Assembly: GCF_021173675.1 (NCBI RefSeq)
Contig: NZ_JAIHON010000020.1
Location: forward strand, 62,001-126,000
Source of the DNA: Streptomyces lincolnensis
Lineage (GTDB): Bacteria; Actinomycetota; Actinomycetes; Streptomycetales; Streptomycetaceae
Direction of reading: 5' to 3'
Length of the DNA stretch: 64,000 nucleotides
Position numbers and translations under genes: made by a program. This document shows positions 1 to 6,818 of this stretch, piece after piece. Position 1 is the first letter of the stretch. Every line of letters starts with the position of its first letter. The notes under the pieces were generated by a model. That model saw nothing but the letters and a program-made list of their open reading frames with translations. It was not told where the DNA came from and made no database searches.

Positions 1-643
1 CCTCGTCGTAGCGCGAGTGCAGGAGGTCCTCGACCTCCTCGCGGATCAGCTCGATGGTCACGTCCGACTCGTGCGCGCGCCGGGCCACCACGTCCTGCAT
101 GGCGGTCAGACACCGCGGGTCGGTGAAGCCCCCCGCCCGTTTGTCCCGCGCGGCGGGCAGCAGCACAACCGGATTCTCCCCGGCCGCCTTCCACTTGCGC
201 CGCTTGTCGGCGAGGGTGTGGGCGGAGCAGCGGACGCCGTCGGCGGCCAGCCGCGCCGACATCGCGGCGCACCGCTGGGCCAGAGTCGTGTCCGGCCCGA
301 ATCCCCGCGCATGCTCGCTTTCGCCTGGCGCCAGACCGGTGTCGATCTCCACCATGCGCGCCTGCCACAGCGCGGCTTCTTCCTCCCGGCCCTCCTGCCG
401 CCCCCACCCGTCAAGAGCCGTGCTGTCCGCGGCCGGTGCCCCGCCGCCGCTGAGAACCGTGAAGTCCTCCGCGCCCACCAGCCACCGGTACGACACCGCC
501 TGCGGTGCCTGGTCGCCGTCCTGCGGCAGCAGCGTGACCTGCGACCCTTGCCACGCCACCACCTCCCACTCGCGCTCCTGCCAGCGCACCCGTGCCCCGA
601 TGGACAGCGACCCCGCAAGCCGGGCCTCACCCGATCCCGCCAT
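1..643 (-). CDS. TnsB-like Mu/Tn7-type transposase, N-terminal part (runs off left edge)
   Basis: Reading leftward from an ATG at 643, the frame stays open to the window edge, giving about 214 residues of an incomplete protein. A GGAGGGGG ribosome site lies just upstream and the tnsA-like stop is 18 nt away, so the two are co-transcribed. The translation is collinear with the N-terminal part of the complete tnsB at 23078-25222: both carry the KWK-AGENPVVL type segment followed by the T-DPR-(L/I)--M-(D/E)VV segment. That region precedes the catalytic core in TnsB-family DDE transposases, which join transposon ends to target DNA. The catalytic residues are outside the window, so activity cannot be judged. 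It belongs to a second Tn7-like core, distinct from the one at 21.9-30.4 kb. Confidence 0.8.
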   Translation of the reverse strand, partial: MAGSGEARLAGSLSIGARVRWQEREWEVVAWQGSQVTLLPQDGDQAPQAVSYRWLVGAEDFTVLSGGGAPAADSTALDGWGRQEGREEEAALWQARMVEIDTGLAPGESEHARGFGPDTTLAQRCAAMSARLAADGVRCSAHTLADKRRKWKAAGENPVVLLPAARDKRAGGFTDPRCLTAMQDVVARRAHESDVTIELIREEVEDLLHSRYDE

Positions 644-661
644 GCGCCCCCCTCCGCGCCA

Positions 662-1420
662 TCAGGCCGTCCAGGCCATGGCATCGGGCAGCAGCGGCTG
701 TGCGCGGTCGAACAGCAGCCGTCGCTGCCACAGCATCCGGTAGACGAGGTCCAGCCCCGTCAGCTCGTCCAGCCCGCTCGCCGCCACCCCCGCCCGCAGG
801 CCCGCCGGCTGCCTGAACGCCTCCAGCAGCGCCCGCCCCCGGTCCTCCTCGTCGCCCGCGGGAAACCGGTAGCCGGCCAGCCACCCCAGATTGCGTACGC
901 GCAGCCCCGACGGCTCACGCACCTGCCGCACCCGCCACCCGGCCGCCTGCGCCACCTCCTGAAGCACCTCGAGTCTCACCGCGGGCAGGCTCTCCTGTCG
1001 GGGCGGCTTCAGCACCAGCACCTCACGCTCGCCCTCGGCCGTGCGCGCCACGAAGTCGGGGCGCCAGCGGCGAAGGCGGCCTCCCGCCCGCCACCGCAGT
1101 TCCACCGGGCCGGCACTGAACGCCGCCCAGGATGGCTCGAAGTCCAGCTCTATCGCCAGCCGCCACTGCCGCAGGCTGCCGCACACCACGGTCTGCTCTC
1201 GGGTCGCCACCGGCCAGTAGGTGATGATGCCCTTGCGGCCCCGGTAGGGCACCGGTTCGCTCACCGGCCCGAACTCCTCCAGTGCCACGCCCCGAAGCCC
1301 GGCCGCGCTGCACAGGCGCACCGGCCCGTACGGCTCGCGGTACAGAGCCACGACACCCTGCCCCGCCTTCGGCACGGCCTCGCCTTCCGTCAGGCCGCCG
1401 GGGTCCTCCGCCGTGTTCAC
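662..1420 (-). CDS. tnsA: TnsA-like transposase endonuclease subunit (copy 1)
   Basis: The 252-aa product resembles the heteromeric transposase subunit TnsA, which cuts the 5' strands at transposon ends while TnsB handles the 3' strands. It is clearly homologous to the tnsA at 25219-25932; the best block runs from VVCGSLR (about residue 78) to the VLVLKP strand. The restriction-endonuclease-like core is visible: Glu91 in ELDFE, Asp122 in RPDF and Lys138 in VLKP. The GTG at 1420 was chosen because AAGGGG precedes it and because it matches the start region of copy 2; the frame stays open upstream to 2173 but that stretch has no family similarity. It is followed after 18 nt by the tnsB fragment at the window edge. 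Confidence 0.8.
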   Translation of the reverse strand: MNTAEDPGGLTEGEAVPKAGQGVVALYREPYGPVRLCSAAGLRGVALEEFGPVSEPVPYRGRKGIITYWPVATREQTVVCGSLRQWRLAIELDFEPSWAAFSAGPVELRWRAGGRLRRWRPDFVARTAEGEREVLVLKPPRQESLPAVRLEVLQEVAQAAGWRVRQVREPSGLRVRNLGWLAGYRFPAGDEEDRGRALLEAFRQPAGLRAGVAASGLDELTGLDLVYRMLWQRRLLFDRAQPLLPDAMAWTA

Positions 1421-1830
1421 GCCGCCCACCCCTTGCCGTGCCGCCGCAAGGTCCCGCATACCTGGCCGGCCGTCAGCCCCTTTGAGCCCAGTCCCTGACC
1501 GTGTACCGGTCGGCCCACGAAACCGCCCGCCGTCGGCTGCCCCCTCACCGGCAGCGGTTGGCGGGGGCCGGATAGCCAAGTTCCCGCCACCTGTGCACCC
1601 GCCCCTGCCTCTTTCGGTGATGACTGCTGCCGCAGCCCGGCATGCCCATGCTGCTCCGCTCCGCGCTGCGAGGACTTTCCCGCCAGCCGGATACACCTGA
1701 AAGGGTGAACAAGTCGGCGACAACGGAGGGACGCCGGGCGCTGCCCGGTCGGCATCCTGTGCGGCGGCTCGGCTGCTGAACTCGCCGGTCAAGAAGCCGA
1801 CTTCGGTCCGCTGGCCGGCTTCTGCGCCGA
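1421..1830. other. Intergenic stretch upstream of tnsA copy 1; no gene seen
   Basis: About 410 bases lie between the tnsA-like start and the stop of the next minus-strand gene. Open frames here are extensions or antisense reads without recognisable protein features. By analogy with Tn7, where the right end lies just outside tnsA, an element end could lie here. No terminal TGT..ACA with convincing repeated transposase sites was recognised, so no end is called. Confidence 0.4.
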
Positions 1831-2841
1831 TCAGGAGTGCCCGGGCAGCTCCCACCGCACCTCGTCGCCGTCGTGATGCTGGCGCCAGAGGGTCACGACA
1901 CGGGCGCGGACCAGCTGGTCGAGGAGGTCCTCCAACTGCTGAGGCGGCTGCCCACACTGGCGGGCGAGAGCATCGAGCTCGCCCCCGCCCACCCCAGCGG
2001 TGCTGTGGGCGGCCAGTGCCAGTGCGGCCAGTCGCAGAGCGGAGGGCAGGGCGGGCGAGAGGATCAGCGGGGCGGGGCGCAGCGCCCATTGGGCGGCGCG
2101 GACGCGCGCGGTGCGTCCGGGATCCTGGTGGAGGACGGGGGCATCGAGCAACTGCGCCTGGATGGGAGAGCATCTGCGTCTGAAGCGGTGCAGCCAGCCG
2201 GCGTGTTCCAGCTCCAGCCAGAGCTCTGCGCGGCCGTGCAGCCGCATGCCGCGCAGGAAGCCGTGGGGCATGCGGATCTGCCCCTGGCGGTCAGCGCGCA
2301 GTGCGCACTGCAGGGCGAGCAGCCGGGCCGCGGGGGAGGAGAAACGCGGCAGTGCTGTGGCGAGGTAGGTGAGCATTTCGCGTACGCGTTGCTGTTCTGC
2401 CGGGCCGAATGGCGGTGCGATGCGCGCAGAGCGCGATGTACTGGAGTGCGTCTGGGCGCGGTCGGCGCGGAGCAGGGTGGGCGGCACGACGGCGGTGCGG
2501 CTCATCGCCGCCGCGCAGGCGGCGCAGGCATCGGCCAGTCGCCAGGTACGGCCGCCGCGGTCGCAGGTCAGGGCGAGCAGAACGGGCCCCGCACAGCCGC
2601 GGTGGCGGGGGTGCCAGTGGCAGCCCAGCGCCCGGCACTGACAGGTGCGCAGGTGCCCGGGCAACGCGTCGGCGCGGGCATGGCGGGCCAGGTGAGTGAG
2701 GGCGGCCGAGCGAGCGGAGACGGCCTGCAGGACGGGGCTGTGCGCGCAGCGGGGGCAGGCAAGGGCCGGTCCGTCCGTTTGCGGGCGCAGGTGCACTGTC
2801 CAGATGCGCTGCACCTTGGCGTGTGTGCTGGCAAGCCGCAT
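1831..2841 (-). CDS. Cys/His-rich hypothetical protein (cassette copy A)
   Basis: A 336-aa protein of unknown function, paralogous over its whole length to the product of 43632-44696. Shared features are an N-terminal RIWTV-LRPQ segment, a CPRC pair, a C-x-C-RA-GC-WHPR-RGCAGPVLLALT cluster and a GGRTWRLAD-CAACAAA stretch, suggesting a zinc-binding N-terminal half. The C-terminal half is Leu/Ala-rich and ends in a possible winged-helix-like segment (DLLDQLVRARVVTLW). ATG 2841 is preceded by GGAGGG and aligns with the start of the paralog. The gene diverges from an XRE regulator across a region with GTGCAG palindromes; that arrangement is conserved in both copies, so the two are probably co-regulated. 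Confidence 0.75.
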   Translation of the reverse strand: MRLASTHAKVQRIWTVHLRPQTDGPALACPRCAHSPVLQAVSARSAALTHLARHARADALPGHLRTCQCRALGCHWHPRHRGCAGPVLLALTCDRGGRTWRLADACAACAAAMSRTAVVPPTLLRADRAQTHSSTSRSARIAPPFGPAEQQRVREMLTYLATALPRFSSPAARLLALQCALRADRQGQIRMPHGFLRGMRLHGRAELWLELEHAGWLHRFRRRCSPIQAQLLDAPVLHQDPGRTARVRAAQWALRPAPLILSPALPSALRLAALALAAHSTAGVGGGELDALARQCGQPPQQLEDLLDQLVRARVVTLWRQHHDGDEVRWELPGHS

Positions 2842-2924
2842 CGGCTCGTTGTCCCTCCGCTTTGGTCTGCGTCGGCGTCGTGCGGTGGTCTCCCGGGACG
2901 CGCACGGGAGCCGCCCGCACCGTA

Positions 2925-2998
2925 GTGCAGATTCCTGCACTTGCGCAGAAGCGGGTGCCCGGTGCGCTCACCTGCGCTGATAGTGCAGAAATCCGCAC
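2925..2998. promoter_or_regulatory. Paired GTGCAG-N4-CTGCAC palindromes (operator candidate, copy A)
   Basis: Two imperfect palindromes, GTGCAGATTCCTGCAC at 2925-2940 and GTGCAGAAATCCGCAC at 2983-2998, lie between the divergent Cys-rich gene and the XRE gene. The same pair recurs between the paralogous genes at 44771-44835, and a further CTGCAC half-site follows each pair. Position and conservation point to binding by the neighbouring XRE protein; that is inference. Confidence 0.55.
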
Positions 2999-3033
2999 TG
3001 ACAGGGCAGGTGTCTGCACCGTCGGATGGTGGG

Positions 3034-3297
3034 GTGACGATCTTGCCCCCCGACCCGGACCGCGACGCCCTGCGTGTGACGCTGGCACGGTTGAGGAACG
3101 AGCGCGGGTGGACCTTCGACGAACTCGCCGACCGCAGCGGCCTGGCCCGGCGCACGCTGATCGACCTCGAACACGGCCGAGCCGCTGGCACCGTCACCAC
3201 CTGGCATGCCCTCGCGCACGCCTTCGACGTCCCCATCGAGCAGCTGCTCGGCTCGCTCTGCGAAGACCACACCCCGCCCGGATCCAAGGGCGCCTGA
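3034..3297 (+). CDS. XRE-family HTH regulator (cassette copy A)
   Basis: An 87-aa single-domain regulator. The helix-turn-helix is plain: LRNERGWTFDELADRSGL, then ARRTLIDLEHG, with the typical XRE C-terminal piece WHALAHAFDVPIEQLLG. It is closely similar to the protein at 44871-45134. The GTG at 3034 is preferred because it leaves both palindromes upstream. The frame is also open from 2941 and the extra residues are partly conserved in copy B, so a longer form cannot be excluded. It probably regulates itself and the divergent Cys-rich gene. Confidence 0.75.
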   Translation: MTILPPDPDRDALRVTLARLRNERGWTFDELADRSGLARRTLIDLEHGRAAGTVTTWHALAHAFDVPIEQLLGSLCEDHTPPGSKGA

Positions 3298-3466
3298 CTC
3301 CGGCCCGCGCCAGGCTGCAGCGCGGCACAAATCACCCGAACCGGCGAGCACGCATAGAACGCACACTCGCAGAACCGCGTCAACGTTCGATACCACTGAG
3401 CCGGCCGGGGGACTGCCCGCCCGCCTGCTCCGTCCCCGGCACGCTTCGCCTGGCACGGTCCTCGCC

Positions 3467-3754
3467 ATGCGCCCCAACACCGCCCCCACCGGCTGCCACT
3501 GGGACGGCAGCCCCCGCACTGCACCGGTGCGCCGTCCCCTGCGGGTGGCCGCCACCAGCCCCAGCCGCCTGCTGCGCGCCGGCCAGAGCCGCCGCTGCCG
3601 CCAATGCGGCAACCGCATCGACCTCTACCCACGTACGGACGGGCGGCCCATCGCCCTGCATCCCGCCGAACTCACCACCGCCCAGTGTGGGTTCTCGTCT
3701 TGTCAGAGGTGCGTGAGATCCTCCCCTGTTCTCTCAGCTCAGATCCCTGTCTGA
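3467..3754 (+). pseudogene. DUF6083-type gene truncated at a recombination junction
   Basis: The ATG at 3467 opens a frame whose first 73 residues match the N-terminus of the 287-aa protein at 45305-46168: HWDGSP, RPLRVAATSPSRLLRAGQ, a CRQCGNRIDLYPRTD zinc-ribbon-like segment and PIALHPAEL. Similarity stops after base 3685, within TTAQ, and the remaining residues to the stop at 3754 are unrelated. The missing 3' two-thirds was not found elsewhere in the window. The family is a Streptomyces protein of unknown function; this copy is very probably inactive. Confidence 0.8.
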
Positions 3755-3890
3755 GTCTGAGATTGATCTTGTCTCTTGGATGATGTCTGGTGAGCTGCGT
3801 ATCTAACGGAGCGTGTATGTGTGGCCTGGGATGTTGCAGGCTCTGAGGTGCGGTCCCTCGATCCGTCTGAGATTCCCTGATGGTCTTGAG
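3686..3890. mobile_element. Candidate Tn7-like element end at the DUF6083 junction
   Basis: Foreign sequence begins at 3686 with TGTGGG, the same first six bases as the Tn7 termini. Short repeats follow: TGTCAGAGGTGCG (3701), TGTCTGAG (3747), TGTC (3769 and 3784), TCTGAGGTGCGG (about 3842) and CGTCTGAGATT (3864). Several TnsB-binding repeats inside each end are normal for Tn7-like elements. Two TGTCA(A/G)GG-type motifs, read inward, also lie upstream of tnsA copy 2 (25.99-26.03 kb). No matching opposite end with a 5-bp target duplication was found. An end is likely; its assignment to a particular core is inference. Confidence 0.45.
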
Positions 3891-4073
3891 AACCCGTATG
3901 GGGATGGGCGGTTGCCGAAGCAGCCGTGGGCCAGGCTTTGGGGCCCAGTTGCGCGTTGAGTGGGGGCGGTTGCCTTACGGCGACCGAACATCGAGGAGGC
4001 ATGGGTTGGGACGTCGACGATCTGGTCCTGCTCACCCGGGCCTGTCACGTCGCTGGTTGCCAGTCCTCGCTGG

Positions 4074-6167
4074 TCAGATCAGATGGGGCTGGCTGCGCGT
4101 GCGGCTCCACCAGCGCCGCTTGTGCTGCGCTTGCCAAAGGGACAGCCGGTCGTTCACCGAGGTGGTGTACGGATGGTGGGCCCCAAAGGTTGTCTGGCAG
4201 CCGACGAGGGATTGCTCCAGCAGAGCAGTGGCCCTCGACTTGTCGCCTCGTGACCAGTACAGGACGGCGAGGTTGACTTGGCATTCCAGGGTCGAGGGGT
4301 CCTCGGGACCCAACAGGCGCGTGCGGACAGCAGCGGTGTCCTCCAATAGCGCATCGGCATGGACACGCCCATTGGCAACCGGAGGGGGTTCTTGTAGTTC
4401 ACGGGCTAGTCGAGCGTCCTGGTGGGGGAGGTCTTCCTGTAGAAGCGTGAAGGCGTCCTTGTGACGGCGGGCGAGGAAGGAGGCCCATGCGAGATCGCGT
4501 CGAGCGCCGAGAGTCATGGGGTGCGTGCGGCCCAACAGTTGTTCGCTGATGCCGGTCAGCCGCTGGCCGTAGGGGACTGCCGCGGTGGCGAGGCCGACAC
4601 TGATCAGACTGCGCAGAGTCCAGTGCAGGAGGTAGTGGCCTTCGACTCTCCACAGCAGGTCTCCGGCGCATGCATCGACGCTGTCGATGTTTGTGCGCAG
4701 CACGGCTGTCGTCTCACGGTCGTACCAGGGGACGTTGTCGCACAGTTCCCTCAATGAGTCGACTGCGGTTTTCACGACCGCTGGGGTCGTGGCGTCGGGA
4801 GTGCACTCGCGTACGGCTCGTGCGGTCAGGGCGTGCAGCCGCACCGCGCGGGAACCGGCCTGAGCGTGATCGGAGAGCAGGCCGTATCGGTGCAGAAGTC
4901 GCAGGGCTGCCCGCACCTGGTCGGGATCAACGGCGGCATGAACTCCGTAGGGAAGCGCGGCACGGTGGCTGTTGAGGTAGTGGGTGACTGCGTCGCTGGC
5001 CCACAGCGAACGGGGGTGTCCTGCTGGGTCCAGAACGGCGGCCAAACGCATGACCGGAACGGCCAGGCCGACGGGCTCGCTCGCTTGGGCGACATCCAAG
5101 GAGAGCAGGAGAGCTGCGGCGACCTGCCGCCCGTAGCCCTCGGTATCTGCCGTGCGTGGCAGTAGGTCGTCCAGGCGTGCCGTGCTGCCGTTGAAGCGAT
5201 GCAGATACTCCGTACACGGGACGTCTTCGTTGACCATGTAGGCGGCTGCGTGCGAGAGGGCCAGCGGCAAGTAGCCCAGTGCCGCGGCCAGTTCACCGGC
5301 CTGCGAATCCATGAGGTGGGCCGCATCTGCCGAGTCGAGCCGCTCGTGCAGATAGGCCTCGGCCTCTTCTGTGCTGTAGGTGTCGATGTCCACCACTGCT
5401 CGGCCGCCGCCGGACAGCACCGCGTCGTGGCGGCGGGTAGTCGCCACGACGCGTCCGCAGCCGAAAGCGGAGGAGGGCGGCCACCACTTGTGCATGGCTT
5501 CTGGATCGGTGAGGTCGTCAAGAATGAGCAGCCACGGGCGTCGGGTGGTCGCCAGCCACTGAAGGAACAGGCTGGCGTCGGACTCAGCACTCTTGCCCAG
5601 AAGGTGCTCGGCCGCCGCTTCCACGACCTGTGCGGCGTGCGCGTAACGTGCGATGACCTGCTCGATGTCACTGGCGTCGACCCACACCACCAGGTCGATG
5701 CCGTCCTCCAGGGCCTGGTGGGCGTAGGCGGCAGCGAGTTGCGTCTTGCCCACACCTCCGCCGCCGGACAGGACCTGGGCCAGCACCACCGTGGTACGTC
5801 CAACCCTGGCCTGATCGATCCGATCGCGCACCGCAGACCGGTCCTGGAACGCAGATGCAAGCACCGGCACCGAGCCCAACCGGACGGGCCAGTGCAACGG
5901 CTGGCGCGGTGGGGGAGCGGAGACCGTCACTTGGCTGACATGACCGCTGATGGCCACCGCATGGGCGGCCGAGGCGATCGCATCGCCTGACCGTTCTACC
6001 TGCACGGCTCCGTCATCCGTCTGGGGGCCCGGGCCGCGGTAGCCGCTTAGCGCATCGCCGCCATCCGTAGCGACGGCATCACCGCTCTCGTTGACGCCGA
6101 CGGGCGGCGCCGTTTGCTCGGTGCCGTCCTGGCCACCGAGCGGGCGTCTCACCCGAAACCGTTTCAT
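4074..6167 (-). CDS. NB-ARC type STAND ATPase with C-terminal TPR-like repeats
   Basis: The 697-aa protein reads as a STAND sensor. Residues 1-90 are a Gly/Ala-rich leader with two copies of an SGDA(V/I)A...A-x-SG motif (28-42 and 60-75). An NTPase domain follows, with Walker A GGGGVGKT (Lys141), Walker B LLILDD near 205 and GYLPLALSHAAAY as the NB-ARC/winged-helix GxP block. The C-terminus (about 560-690) has TPR-like helices such as LEDTAAVRTRLLGPEDPSTL and HPYTTSVNDRLSL. Such proteins oligomerise on sensing a trigger; in bacteria many are antiphage sensors. No catalytic effector domain is visible, so the effector may be the adjacent membrane protein, whose gene lies 37 nt upstream and carries the same motif. 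ATG 6167 has GAGAGGG upstream; earlier in-frame ATGs exist. Confidence 0.8.
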   Translation of the reverse strand: MKRFRVRRPLGGQDGTEQTAPPVGVNESGDAVATDGGDALSGYRGPGPQTDDGAVQVERSGDAIASAAHAVAISGHVSQVTVSAPPPRQPLHWPVRLGSVPVLASAFQDRSAVRDRIDQARVGRTTVVLAQVLSGGGGVGKTQLAAAYAHQALEDGIDLVVWVDASDIEQVIARYAHAAQVVEAAAEHLLGKSAESDASLFLQWLATTRRPWLLILDDLTDPEAMHKWWPPSSAFGCGRVVATTRRHDAVLSGGGRAVVDIDTYSTEEAEAYLHERLDSADAAHLMDSQAGELAAALGYLPLALSHAAAYMVNEDVPCTEYLHRFNGSTARLDDLLPRTADTEGYGRQVAAALLLSLDVAQASEPVGLAVPVMRLAAVLDPAGHPRSLWASDAVTHYLNSHRAALPYGVHAAVDPDQVRAALRLLHRYGLLSDHAQAGSRAVRLHALTARAVRECTPDATTPAVVKTAVDSLRELCDNVPWYDRETTAVLRTNIDSVDACAGDLLWRVEGHYLLHWTLRSLISVGLATAAVPYGQRLTGISEQLLGRTHPMTLGARRDLAWASFLARRHKDAFTLLQEDLPHQDARLARELQEPPPVANGRVHADALLEDTAAVRTRLLGPEDPSTLECQVNLAVLYWSRGDKSRATALLEQSLVGCQTTFGAHHPYTTSVNDRLSLWQAQHKRRWWSRTRSQPHLI

Positions 6168-6204
6168 CGACCCTCTCACCATCCACCCCGCTGCCATGGC
6201 AGCC

Positions 6205-6561
6205 TTAGCCGGTGTAGTCGATGCCGGTGCCGGCCCTGCTGCTCGGCCCGCGGGCGATCGCATCCCCGCTCTGTTCCACACTCCCCGTTCCGCTGCCTCC
6301 CTGACGACGGCGAATGCCGGTGTGGGCCTCTCCTCCGCCGTACGCTTCAGCCCGTCCTGTCCGTGTGACGGTGTCCCGTGCCTGTGCGGTGGGCTGGAGC
6401 CAGGCCCACACCAAGGCGCACACCCCGGTGGCGCCCTGCACCGAAGCCCCCACCAATTGCCCCGCGTTCGGCCCATCGAGGAGCCAAAAAGCGGGAGTTG
6501 AGGCGATCACGGCTACAGCGGCAACCACTACCGTGACTCTGAGCCCACGCGACATGTCCAT
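6205..6561 (-). CDS. Small two-TM membrane protein sharing a motif with the STAND protein
   Basis: A 118-aa protein with two hydrophobic segments (about 8-26 VTVVVAAVAVIASTPAF and 36-56 VGASVQGATGVCALVWAWL), then a polar tail ending in SGDAIARGPSSRAGTG (98-113). That tail motif matches the two motifs in the leader of the downstream STAND protein (SGDAVA..ALSG and SGDAIA..AISG). The pairing resembles bacterial NLR/effector gene pairs that share a short signalling motif, with a membrane protein as effector. The gene is first in a probable two-gene operon. ATG 6561 has AGGGAAGGG immediately upstream. A pore-forming or membrane-signalling role is inference. Confidence 0.7.
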   Translation of the reverse strand: MDMSRGLRVTVVVAAVAVIASTPAFWLLDGPNAGQLVGASVQGATGVCALVWAWLQPTAQARDTVTRTGRAEAYGGGEAHTGIRRRQGGSGTGSVEQSGDAIARGPSSRAGTGIDYTG

Positions 6562-6818
6562 CCCTTCCCTACCGTTCGCCACCTCTTGAAGCTTCCCGCA
6601 CTCCGGCAACCAGGGGGCACGGGATGAAGGACGGTTCCTGCGATCAAAGCAGTTCCAGCACTACCCATCGCACGATGTGGCTTTCGGTCACGATCGCACC
6701 CGCGTGTGCAGGAGACGAGCGACGGACAGCTTCCGCCGTGCCTTCTTGCCGGTCGGCGGGTTTGGCTCGTGGTCACTGGTCACAGAATCGACCCTAGCGG
6801 CAGGCACTGACATTGCCG

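Noticed and set aside
17..1498. Long plus-strand open frame (493 codons)
   Set aside because: It is antisense to the tnsA/tnsB pair, whose protein motifs and ribosome sites are clear; its translation is Arg/Pro-rich with no domain.
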